Shown here piece by piece: positions 49,721-56,714 of a stretch of DNA of 64,000 bases. The first letter of the stretch is position 1, and each line of letters starts with the position of its first letter. A program made the position numbers and the translations under genes. The stretch covers positions 1 through 64,000 of the forward strand of contig JAEZWF010000018.1 of the NCBI GenBank assembly GCA_023420415.1. The letters are read 5' to 3'. The notes below the pieces were generated by a model. It worked only from the letters and a program-made list of their open reading frames with translations, did not search any database and had not been told where the DNA came from. This stretch comes from Actinomycetes bacterium. GTDB lineage: Bacteria > Actinomycetota > Actinomycetes > Actinomycetales > Dermatophilaceae.

Positions 49721-49903
49721 TCAGCTCTTCTCCTTGGACTTCTCCCCGGCGGCCGGGGGGTTGGTGTTGGTCTCCGCCGCACGCTGCGACGGGGTCTTGC
49801 GGAAGCCCTTGCCGAGCACGGGGTGCTTCAGCCAGGTCTCCGGGATCTCGTGCTTCTCCCCCGTGGCGGTGGAGTAGGCGGTGACCTTGGTGGGGTCGGG
49901 CAT
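49721..49903 (-). CDS. Small hydrophilic phage protein before the major tail protein
   Basis: A 60-residue basic protein (PDPTKVTAYSTATGEKHEIPETWLKHP then a disordered Lys/Ser/Pro tail). It precedes the major tail gene with one base between. Similar short proteins occur at this place in actinophage genomes; function unknown. The PETWLKHPVLGKGF block resembles the phage protein family that helps connect tail and head, but I cannot assign it firmly. Confidence 0.65.
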   Translation of the reverse strand: MPDPTKVTAYSTATGEKHEIPETWLKHPVLGKGFRKTPSQRAAETNTNPPAAGEKSKEKS

Positions 49904-49949
49904 GACGATCAGCCCCTCTCGGCTGGGGTTTCGTTGGCGGCCGGTGTGG

Positions 49950-50387
49950 TCAGTGCCGGTTGGTCTGGATGCGGTACTGCAGGACGGTGAACCATCGCGA
50001 CGGCGACGCGTCGCGGTCTTCACGAATTGGGGCGGGCTGAGCGAACTCGTCCTCGACGAGCACCCCGACCTGCACGCCGCCGACCAGCAGCGCCTTGCCA
50101 GTGAGGCGGTCGCGGACGCGCGTGACGGCGCGCCGGGCGCGGGCTGGGTCGCCGCCTGCGCACGTGATCGGCAATGGCAGGTCGAGGAAGTCCGGCGTGT
50201 CGCAGACCGTTTCGGCGTGCAGGTTCCCCGGCTGGGTATGCACGGTTGCGTACGGGTGGGCACGGCCGTCGGAGTCCATGACGGCCTTTGGGTCGCCGTC
50301 AAACACGTCGAGGCGGTTGCTGGCGGTGTTGCCCTGCTCGAGCATGGTCTTGACGGCCTCGACAAGGACGTCGAGGGCGACGGTCAC
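49950..50387 (-). CDS. Tail terminator / tail completion protein
   Basis: A 145-residue protein with the beta-alpha layout of tail terminators: VALDVLVEAVKTMLEQGNTAS at the N-terminus, PYATVHTQPGNLHAE, and a C-terminal EDRDASPSRWFTVLQYRIQT. It should cap the tail tube and join it to the head. It follows the HK97 gp10-like gene with a GTGA overlap. Assignment rests on order and general pattern. Confidence 0.7.
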   Translation of the reverse strand: MTVALDVLVEAVKTMLEQGNTASNRLDVFDGDPKAVMDSDGRAHPYATVHTQPGNLHAETVCDTPDFLDLPLPITCAGGDPARARRAVTRVRDRLTGKALLVGGVQVGVLVEDEFAQPAPIREDRDASPSRWFTVLQYRIQTNRH

Positions 50388-50740
50388 GAGATGACCTCTG
50401 CGCCAAGGGCTTCCATGGCCTGGATGAACAGGGGAGCGTTGCGGTCGAACGCTGGGCCCATGTACGGCTGTGGCGCCATGCGGGAAGTGCCGTCCTCGAC
50501 GAACGCGCCGTAGGCGGCGGTGGGTCCGACCTCACCGTCGGTCGAGGTGGCGCTGATGGTGGTGCGGTACCCAATGCTGTTGCGCAGGTTGCCGGTGTCG
50601 ACCGGGGCGCCGATCTGCGCGTCGCGTTTGATGTCGGCCGTGGACTTCTGCACCACGACCCGAGAGCGGGTCAAGGCCTCTGCTGGCGCCTTGGCGAGAT
50701 CGGACGCGAGGCCATCGAGCTCGGTCACGTCGGCGCTCAC
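50384..50740 (-). CDS. HK97 gp10-like head-tail joining protein
   Basis: A 118-residue protein with the gp10 signature: RDAQIGAPVDTGNLRNSIGYR in the middle and YGAFVEDGTSRMAPQPYMGPAFDRN toward the end. The family works in head-tail connection or as a neck component. GTG 50740 overlaps the upstream stop (GTGA). Length is typical. Confidence 0.82.
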   Translation of the reverse strand: MSADVTELDGLASDLAKAPAEALTRSRVVVQKSTADIKRDAQIGAPVDTGNLRNSIGYRTTISATSTDGEVGPTAAYGAFVEDGTSRMAPQPYMGPAFDRNAPLFIQAMEALGAEVIS

Positions 50741-51192
50741 GGTGACTTCTCCTCAGCGTCCGCGACGTCGGCCTGGTTGTCGGTGCACACCAGGTCGCGG
50801 GTGAACCGTTCGGACCCCATCTGCACGTCGACCACCCACAGGTCGTCGCCGACCATCTGGGCGTCGTTGATGGCCGCGAGGACGTGGGTGCGCATGCCCG
50901 ACCGGATCTTGTCGGCGCCGGGCCTGCGCGCGTCGAGCTGCACCAGGTAGGGGCGGCCGACGACGGCCTGCCCGGCGAGGTCGTGCACCTCAGCCTGCGT
51001 GAGTGCCTGGATGCGGGCCGGGCCGGCGTACTTCTGCGACCAGGACGTGGTCGTCGTGGAGTCCGTTTCGGGGTCGTGGGTGGTCTCGCCGCGGGTGCCG
51101 ATGGTGACTTCGGCGTTCATGCCCCCGGCGGCGACGGGCTGGTGGTGACGGCTCCACCCGACGGGGATCACGCGGGTGCCGGGGAACGGCAT
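50737..51192 (-). CDS. Head-tail connector-region protein (DUF6093-like)
   Basis: A 151-residue protein: FPGTRVIPVGWSRHHQPVAAGGMNAEVTIG at the start, KYAGPARIQAL in the middle, and GDDLWVVDVQMGSERFTRDLVC. It resembles actinophage proteins labelled DUF6093 that lie between the connector and gp10-like genes, and probably forms the stopper. ATG 51192 shares one base with the upstream stop; the GTG just before it is less likely. Confidence 0.68.
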   Translation of the reverse strand: MPFPGTRVIPVGWSRHHQPVAAGGMNAEVTIGTRGETTHDPETDSTTTTSWSQKYAGPARIQALTQAEVHDLAGQAVVGRPYLVQLDARRPGADKIRSGMRTHVLAAINDAQMVGDDLWVVDVQMGSERFTRDLVCTDNQADVADAEEKSP

Positions 51193-51563
51193 CACAGGCC
51201 CCAGGTCTGCTCGTGGTTCGCGTGCTCGGGACGGCGGGCAGCGGGCAGAGTGTCGACGACGTCGAAGATGTCGGCCGCGTCCTCACCGGCGACCTGATCG
51301 CGTAGTCGCCGCGCCTGCGCGCGCAGCTCGGCCGAGACCGCGGGCCCGTCAGTGGCGAGGTCCTGGGTACGGATCTTCTTGCTGACCAGCACCTCGGAGG
51401 TGGCGATCGCGTCCAGCGCGTCCGCCGCGGCCAACCGCACATCCTGACCGTTCATGGTCAGGTGCCCAGCGATCACGGCGTCGGGCAGCAGCTGGTTGTT
51501 CTCGTCGACGTCGGCGACCAGGAGCCGAACCTGCCCGGCCGGGGTGTCGAAGTCGATGGGCAC
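51192..51563 (-). CDS. Head-tail connector (adaptor) protein
   Basis: A 123-residue helical protein of the gp6/Gp8-like adaptor type: VRLLVADVDENNQLLPDAVIAGHLTMNGQDVRLAAADALDAIATSE, then VSAELRAQARRLRDQV. It should bind the portal underside. GGAGG lies six bases before GTG 51563. It begins the tail-proximal gene group after a 237-bp non-coding stretch with a hairpin. Confidence 0.75.
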   Translation of the reverse strand: MPIDFDTPAGQVRLLVADVDENNQLLPDAVIAGHLTMNGQDVRLAAADALDAIATSEVLVSKKIRTQDLATDGPAVSAELRAQARRLRDQVAGEDAADIFDVVDTLPAARRPEHANHEQTWGL

Positions 51564-51747
51564 GGTTGACCTCCACTGGGTGGGACAGGGTTGGTGGGTG
51601 GCCTCGCCTTGCGCAGGACGCGCTGCTGCAGGACCCGAAAGGACCCCGGCGGTTGGAAGATCCCAAGCGGCCTTCACCCGGACGTACTCGACGCATGAAC
51701 CAGCAGTGCCGGGGAGGGTGTTGACGCCTGGCGAGGCACCCACACAA

Positions 51748-51780
51748 CCCCTGCCCAGGCGACGGGTGCCCGGGCAGGGG
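51748..51780 (-). terminator. Stem-loop after the capsid genes
   Basis: CCCCTGCCC (51748-51756) pairs with GGGCAGGGG (51772-51780). It lies in the 237-bp gap (51564-51800) that follows the capsid gene group; I see no gene in this gap. It may attenuate transcription so that capsid protein is made in excess over connectors. Confidence 0.5.
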
Positions 51781-51800
51781 AGTGAAGGTGTCCCGACGGG

Positions 51801-52145
51801 TCAGGACTTGTCCGCGACCGCCTTGACGATCGCGGCGTGCAGCTCGGCCTTGTTGGTGAAGGCCTTCGCGTCGTCGGCGCTGATGCCGGCGTGCTTGACG
51901 GCGTACGCCTCGAGCACGTCACGGTTCTCCGACTCGGCCGGCACCTTCGCGGCATCCTCGCCGCCCTTGGGCTCGTCGTCCTTGGTGCCGGGCTTCGCCG
52001 ACACCGCGGCGCGGCCGCCGCCCTTGACCTTGTGGCCGGGCGGGATCAGGTCCGTACCCTTCCACGACTTCGGCACCTGGCCGACGACCTCGTCCGTGGC
52101 CTCGTCGACCAGGTCGGCGAAGTCACTGTCCTTGTACGTCTTCAC
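51801..52145 (-). CDS. Capsid-module accessory protein
   Basis: A 114-residue hydrophilic protein. A Lys/Gly-rich disordered centre leads to a C-terminal helical domain (NRDVLEAYAVKHAGISADDAKAFTNKAELHAAIVKAVADK) resembling the small HeH/LEM-like fold found at the end of phage head proteins. It lies just after the major capsid gene. Function is unknown; a head-completion role is likely by place. GGGAG precedes GTG 52145. Confidence 0.65.
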   Translation of the reverse strand: MKTYKDSDFADLVDEATDEVVGQVPKSWKGTDLIPPGHKVKGGGRAAVSAKPGTKDDEPKGGEDAAKVPAESENRDVLEAYAVKHAGISADDAKAFTNKAELHAAIVKAVADKS

Positions 52146-52165
52146 GATCAGCTCCCTCTTCCCGC

Positions 52166-53308
52166 TCAGGCGGCGATGCCGTCGGAGGCGTAGGTGAACG
52201 TCGGGTCGCCCTGCGCGGCGCCGAAGATGTGCCGCACCCGGAACCAGATGGTGTCGTCGTCGAACGAGCCGTCGGACGGCGCGATCGAACCACCGCCCAG
52301 GCGGATGCCCTGGTCGGCCTTGGCCCGCAGGTCCGGCGTCTCGAACCCGCGCAGCTTCGCCCCGTAGAACGCGGACTTGCGCCCGGCCTGCGGGATCGGC
52401 AGCAAGAACCAGGCGGTGCCCGGCAGGTCCGGCTTCACCGTGAGGGTGACCTTGCCCTTGAACGGGTTCGACTGGATCGTGACCGTGCCGTCGGCCTCGG
52501 TGGTGCGAACCTCACTGGTGTTGAGGATCCGCTCGGCCGTGAACTGCAGCGCCGGCCCGACGACCAGCTGCATCGACGGCGCGACGAGGAGCTTGCCGTC
52601 CTTGTCGCGCTTCGTGGTGACCTGCGTGAACGCGGCCTGCAGGTTCTCCGCCGTCAGCGCACCGGTGCCGAGGTTGCCGTTGCCGGCGTTGAAGAACCCG
52701 GTGTTCGGGGCGCCGGTGATGACGTTCACCATCTGCGCGAGCACGGTCTCGTCCTCGGTGGCGGTGGCCTGGTAGGACCAGCCGGACGGGACCTGGTCAA
52801 GCTCGCCGATGTCGTCGTTGACACGGGCCTCGAACGTGTACCCGTACTGCTGACCGAACTTGCCCACGCTGATCTGACGCTCCTTGGCGTCGACCTGCGC
52901 GAGCGGGTAGTTCGTGTGCTCAGGCACCCGCGGCAGGGCACCGGTGTTCGACGTGAGCTCGGTCAGGGTCTTCGGCTTGAAGTCCTTGACCGTGGTCGCG
53001 GCCGCGATCTTCGACCAGGTGCCGCCGGCCTGCCGCTCGTAGTCGGCGAGCATGATGCGGTCCATGGCCGCACCCGCCGCCGACTTGAACAGGTCGGAGG
53101 TGGTGATGGCCTCGTTGAACCGCATGAGCGCGACCCGGTCGCCGGCCAGGGCCGACTGCAGGAGGCTGTTGGCCTCCAGGATCGCGGTGCGCATGGCCTC
53201 AGACGCCCGCTCACGGTCGCGGCGGGCGCGGGGGCCCTCGCCGACCATGACGAGGTCCTTGGACAGCCCGAACGTCTCGGGCCGGAACTGGACGGTGTTG
53301 GTGCTCAT
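52166..53308 (-). CDS. Major capsid protein
   Basis: A 380-residue protein in the capsid position, following the decoration gene. Features fit a Mu gpT or HK97-fold capsid: helical N-arm (RARRDRERASEAMRTAILEANSLLQ), KFGQQYGYTFEARVNDDIGELDQVP, and a C-terminal GAKLRGFETPDLRAKADQGIRLGGGSIA. ATG 53308 follows GAGGAGG; the longer frame upstream runs into the neighbouring gene. There is no large N-terminal propeptide, which agrees with a separate scaffold in the protease gene. Confidence 0.85.
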   Translation of the reverse strand: MSTNTVQFRPETFGLSKDLVMVGEGPRARRDRERASEAMRTAILEANSLLQSALAGDRVALMRFNEAITTSDLFKSAAGAAMDRIMLADYERQAGGTWSKIAAATTVKDFKPKTLTELTSNTGALPRVPEHTNYPLAQVDAKERQISVGKFGQQYGYTFEARVNDDIGELDQVPSGWSYQATATEDETVLAQMVNVITGAPNTGFFNAGNGNLGTGALTAENLQAAFTQVTTKRDKDGKLLVAPSMQLVVGPALQFTAERILNTSEVRTTEADGTVTIQSNPFKGKVTLTVKPDLPGTAWFLLPIPQAGRKSAFYGAKLRGFETPDLRAKADQGIRLGGGSIAPSDGSFDDDTIWFRVRHIFGAAQGDPTFTYASDGIAA

Positions 53309-53322
53309 GACGTGTGGCCTCC

Positions 53323-53706
53323 TCAGACCTGGGCGGGGCGGACCACGGCCGGCCCGGAGGTTGCAGCACGGGCACCGGTCTCGCCGACCTTGGGGACGGT
53401 GTACCCCCACGGGGCGCCGGTGCCGGCGGTGGACAGGACCGGGGCCGTCGCGCCCGCGCGGGCGGTCAGGAACACCGGCGTGAACGGGCCCGCGATGGCT
53501 CCCGCGACCTCGTAGACGTAGGACCGGGCGTCGGTCACGACGGACGCGGACCCGACGGGGTTGCCGCCGGCGGGGGCGTTGGCCTCCGCACGGTCGGTCG
53601 CGGCGACACCGTTGACGGCGCCGACCCGGACGGGGTCGCCGGCCTTGGTGCCGGCCACCACGGGCAGCGACAGCTCGGTCGCGGGGCGCATGTACTCGTT
53701 CTTCAT
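53323..53706 (-). CDS. Capsid decoration protein (DUF2190-like)
   Basis: A 127-residue beta-rich protein: ATELSLPVVAGTKAGDPVRVGAVNGVAATDRAEAN, ATVVT-like middle and GVFLTARAGATAPV-like end (here PVFLTARAGATAPVLSTAG). This pattern is typical of small head decoration proteins placed between protease and major capsid genes. It should bind the outer capsid surface. ATG 53706 lies three bases after the protease stop. Confidence 0.75.
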   Translation of the reverse strand: MKNEYMRPATELSLPVVAGTKAGDPVRVGAVNGVAATDRAEANAPAGGNPVGSASVVTDARSYVYEVAGAIAGPFTPVFLTARAGATAPVLSTAGTGAPWGYTVPKVGETGARAATSGPAVVRPAQV

Positions 53707-53709
53707 GCC

Positions 53710-54156
53710 TCAGCCCTCCTGGCTGGTGTTGAACGCGGCGTCGAAGTCCTCGACGGTGGCGCCGCCGGCGGACTCCCGGGTGGGGCCGAAGCCGGTGACG
53801 CGGCCCATTCCGAGCGACTCCTGCAGCTCGGCCAGGTCGGCCTGCTCCTCGGCCACCTCGGACTCGGTGATGCCGACGAGCTCGTCGGCGTTCGCGGCAC
53901 CGTTGTCGTCGAGGCGGACCTGCTTGAGGACGGACTCGACGATGCGGGCCTGCCGGCGGGCGGAGAGCCCGGACTCGGCGACCTTCTTGGTGACGGCGGG
54001 CCGTGCAGCCTCACGCGCCTTGTGGATGGCGAGCTCACGCTCGGCCGTGGTGGCGCGCTGAGTGGCCTGGTCCCGCTCGGACTCGAGCGTCTGGACCCGG
54101 CCGGCGGCCTCGGTGAGTCGGCCGTGCTCGGCCTCGTCCACCTGGATGGTTCCCAT
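53710..54156 (-). CDS. Nested scaffolding protein (internal in-frame start)
   Basis: A 148-residue product predicted from ATG 54156, in frame with the protease gene. GGAGG stands five bases before it. The product starts MGTIQVDEAEHG and contains the complete coiled-coil scaffold and C-terminus. This matches the lambda C/Nu3 arrangement, where the scaffold is made separately from an internal start. The sequence shows the site; use of it is inference. Confidence 0.55.
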   Translation of the reverse strand: MGTIQVDEAEHGRLTEAAGRVQTLESERDQATQRATTAERELAIHKAREAARPAVTKKVAESGLSARRQARIVESVLKQVRLDDNGAANADELVGITESEVAEEQADLAELQESLGMGRVTGFGPTRESAGGATVEDFDAAFNTSQEG

Positions 54157-55041
54157 GGTGTCCTCCGTGGGGTTGGGGTTGGGTCGTCCGGCCGGTGCCG
54201 GGACGTTCTTGGGGCCGCCGGACTCGGCGGCTGGGGTCACGGGCACGTACTCGGTGCGTGGCCGCACCTCCACCGGTGACCCGGTCAGGACGGCGTGGCC
54301 GTCGGCATCGAGCTCGTAGGCGTCCTGCCACGTGCCGGACTCGTCCGGCGTTTCGACGGTGAACCACACGGTGGTCTCGTCGAAGTCACGCACCCACACC
54401 CACGTCTTGTCGGCGCCGTACTCCTCGAGCAGCGCCTGGTAGAGCGCTTCGCGGGTGTCGTTCGCGGTGGCCTCAGACACGCCGTGGGCGACGGCGCGCT
54501 CGACGACCCGTTCGGGGCGGGCGGACTCGAGGACCTGCAGGATCGATCCGCCGCGGCCGGCCTTGGTGACGAAGTCGACGGACTCGGCCTCGATGAGCTG
54601 GGTGATGATGCGGCCCTTGCGTCCTTCGGCCTCACCGATGGTGGTGTCGGACCAGCCGCGGATGGACACGCCGATGGCCTTGGCGAACTGCTCGTCCGTG
54701 AGGGCATCGACGAACGGGCCGAACACCTGTGCTTCGGCGACGAGGGTGCCGCCGTCAACGTCGGGGTCCCAGGCGGCGTCCTCGACGAGCACGGCGGCCA
54801 GGTCGCGAAGTGACCGTTCGGGCCGGTCGTACTCTTCGGACTCGGTGGGGTGGTCTAGGAACATCTGGGTGCCGGCGGGGAACACCCGTGCGGTGGCGGC
54901 GTTCTCGAGGACCTTGTCGGAGTAGTACCCGCTCGAGCCCCAGCCGGGGGTGATGAGGCCGATCTTGAGGCGGCCGGACTTCGCGTCGGTGGTTTCGCGG
55001 ACGGTGAGGGCCCGGGACTCGGTGACGGCCTGCTTGGGCAT
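53710..55041 (-). CDS. Prohead protease fused to scaffold domain
   Basis: A 443-residue protein. Residues 1-190 form the protease: MFLDHPTESEEYDRPERSLRDLAAVLVED, then GVSIRGWSD and ESVDFVTKAGRGGSI, the block expected to carry the nucleophilic Ser and neighbours. A linker domain follows. From residue 296 the protein is a coiled-coil scaffold (RLTEAAGRVQTLESERDQATQRATTAERELAIH). An internal ATG at 54156 with GGAGG five bases upstream begins exactly at that scaffold. CAGGAGG precedes the main ATG 55041. Confidence 0.8.
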   Translation of the reverse strand: MPKQAVTESRALTVRETTDAKSGRLKIGLITPGWGSSGYYSDKVLENAATARVFPAGTQMFLDHPTESEEYDRPERSLRDLAAVLVEDAAWDPDVDGGTLVAEAQVFGPFVDALTDEQFAKAIGVSIRGWSDTTIGEAEGRKGRIITQLIEAESVDFVTKAGRGGSILQVLESARPERVVERAVAHGVSEATANDTREALYQALLEEYGADKTWVWVRDFDETTVWFTVETPDESGTWQDAYELDADGHAVLTGSPVEVRPRTEYVPVTPAAESGGPKNVPAPAGRPNPNPTEDTMGTIQVDEAEHGRLTEAAGRVQTLESERDQATQRATTAERELAIHKAREAARPAVTKKVAESGLSARRQARIVESVLKQVRLDDNGAANADELVGITESEVAEEQADLAELQESLGMGRVTGFGPTRESAGGATVEDFDAAFNTSQEG

Positions 55042-55075
55042 GGTGGCGCCTCCTGGGGCGTGGGACGATGCGGGA

Positions 55076-55267
55076 ATGACTCCGGACCTGCGGGTGGAAT
55101 CGGTGGGCGGTGACGAGCCGGTCAATCCCTTGCTCGAGCACTTTGACCTTGCCCCGGGGGCGGGGTACGTCTGCAAGGCATGCGGCGCGTCGGTGCAGTA
55201 CTCCCAAGACGCCGTCCGTCACCGCGACTGGCACGACGAGCTGGAGCGCCGACTTGCCGGACGATGA
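55076..55267 (+). CDS. Rightward small zinc-finger protein in the head module
   Basis: A 63-residue protein. CKACG-x12-HRDWH forms a C2H2-like zinc site near the C-terminus, followed by basic RRLAGR. It is opposed to the late operon, in the gap between the protease and MuF genes. GACGAT lies six bases before the ATG (a weak -10), and there is no ribosome site. Possibly a lysogen-expressed accessory DNA-binding protein. Confidence 0.55.
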   Translation: MTPDLRVESVGGDEPVNPLLEHFDLAPGAGYVCKACGASVQYSQDAVRHRDWHDELERRLAGR

Positions 55268-55409
55268 GCCGAGCGACTGCCCGGAACACGTGTGGGTCAT
55301 GACCGGCATGACCACCGCATCCGACGGCACCCACATCGAGTACCGGTGCGACCGGTGCGGCGCGGAGAGCTTCGAGGGGCCGGGGCAGCTACGCGGCGAG
55401 GTCGGCTAG
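55254..55409 (+). CDS. Rightward small zinc-ribbon protein
   Basis: A 51-residue protein from TTG 55254 with GGAG upstream. It contains CPEHVW and YRCDRCGAESFEG, likely one zinc site. It overlaps the end of the preceding zinc-finger gene and runs 21 bp into the 3' end of the opposing MuF gene. Similar short zinc proteins occur in actinophages. The start codon is uncertain. Confidence 0.5.
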   Translation: MPDDEPSDCPEHVWVMTGMTTASDGTHIEYRCDRCGAESFEGPGQLRGEVG

Positions 55410-56444
55410 TGGTGTCGGTGCGAACGAGTCGCGCCACCCGGGCGTTGACCGCCGCGTCGACAGGTCGCCCAGGCTGATCTTCCCCGCGTCGAGCAGCTCG
55501 AGCTTCTTCGCGCCCACGATCGCTAGCTGCTCCTCGCGGGGCAGGCCGTCGAACGTGGCCCGCGCGTCCGGCAGGATGCTCGCCGGCTCGTCGAGGTCGA
55601 ACCCGAGGTCCTTCCACGACTTCACCAACGGAACCCGCGCGCACCGGCCCTGCTGGTGGTCCAACGGGCCAGCCTCGTCAAGGTCGTGCACGGACCCGTG
55701 CTGGCCCCAACAGGACGGGCAGGTGCGGGTGTCGAGGGTGGCCGCCCACTGCCACCCCTGCAGCACGTCGGCGTTCGCGAGGTCCTGCACCCGACCGGCC
55801 GCACGGTGAGCATCAACGAGCTCGGTGCGGGCGATGACGAGCGCACGGTTGCGTCCGCCGTTGAACGCGTCCTCGACTCGGTTCAGCATCAGCTTCGCCG
55901 CCTCGATCGGGTTGTCACCCACGGCGATCCCGCGGATCAGGACCGACCGCATGGCCTGCTCAGCCTGCGGTGACAGCGGCAGCGACAAGGACGTGACCTG
56001 CCCTGTGGTGCGGCGCACGATCGCGTCGAGGGCGGCGTCATCGACCCGGTCGAACGTCGCGATCACCTGCGCGGTCGTGCCGGCCTGTGCCGGGTACTGG
56101 GAGGCCGTGATCCGGTTCGACCACTCGACCGCGTCGCGAGTCATGGTCGGCAACGCCTGGGTCACCTGCACCGGCAGGTCCGCAGCAAGGTCCATCAGGG
56201 CGGCACGGGTGGTGGCCATCGCCCTCTGCGCCCGCTTGGCCCGCACCACCTGTCGCCGCGACGGCCACCGACCATCCTTCGATGCGGCCACGAGGTCCTG
56301 CAGGGCGTCGTCCCATTCCTGCGCGAGCTCGTTCCATGCGGTGCCCCACGCCTTGATGATCGCGGCCGTGGTGGCGTCGACAGGGGCGAGCATGGCGATG
56401 CGCATGCCGTCGATGAGGCGCAGGGTCTTGCGGTTGACCGCCAT
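55389..56444 (-). CDS. MuF-like minor head protein
   Basis: A 351-residue protein with the phage Mu F signature: RNRALVIARTELVDAHRAAGRVQDLANADVLQGWQWAATLDTRTCPSCWGQHG, then PLDHQQGRCARVPLV (core at residues about 195-275). It associates with the portal and may enter the host with DNA. The N-terminal 190 residues are helical. The ATG shares one base with the upstream stop. Its extreme 3' end overlaps the opposing zinc-ribbon gene. Confidence 0.85.
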   Translation of the reverse strand: MAVNRKTLRLIDGMRIAMLAPVDATTAAIIKAWGTAWNELAQEWDDALQDLVAASKDGRWPSRRQVVRAKRAQRAMATTRAALMDLAADLPVQVTQALPTMTRDAVEWSNRITASQYPAQAGTTAQVIATFDRVDDAALDAIVRRTTGQVTSLSLPLSPQAEQAMRSVLIRGIAVGDNPIEAAKLMLNRVEDAFNGGRNRALVIARTELVDAHRAAGRVQDLANADVLQGWQWAATLDTRTCPSCWGQHGSVHDLDEAGPLDHQQGRCARVPLVKSWKDLGFDLDEPASILPDARATFDGLPREEQLAIVGAKKLELLDAGKISLGDLSTRRSTPGWRDSFAPTPLADLAA

Positions 56445-56713
56445 CAGACACTCGGCGTCGTCGGGTTGGGCAGTGACACGTTCCGCGGAGGACGGCCGGG
56501 GATCTCACGGTCGACCCACTCGATGCGGGTGGCGCCACCGTGACCGTGGATGACCTCAACGTCCGCGATCGACGACCACACAACGGTCGAGCGCCGCTCA
56601 CCGAGCCAGCGCACCACCGCGGTCCCGTCGTCGAACACCACACCCTGCGCGACGACACCAGTACCGCTGACCCCGGAGACGTCGACGTCGCGGGCGAGCA
56701 GGAACCGGCGCAC
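56444..56713 (-). CDS. Small phage protein, paralogue of the gene at 32741
   Basis: An 89-residue protein. GTG 56713 lies one base after the portal stop and starts the shared RRFLLARDVDVSG block. The match to the 32741 protein continues through SGTGVVAQGV, RWLGERRSTVVW and VEVIHGHGGATRIEW. This copy has an extra C-terminal 20 residues (REIPGRPPRNVSLPNPTT). Function unknown. DNA identity is also visible, so the duplication is not very old. Confidence 0.78.
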   Translation of the reverse strand: MRRFLLARDVDVSGVSGTGVVAQGVVFDDGTAVVRWLGERRSTVVWSSIADVEVIHGHGGATRIEWVDREIPGRPPRNVSLPNPTTPSV

Positions 56714-56714
56714 G

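Noticed and set aside
51564..51800. Missing gene in the capsid-connector gap
   Set aside because: Short minus-strand frames here have no ribosome site and no phage-like sequence; only the hairpin at 51748-51780 is supported.
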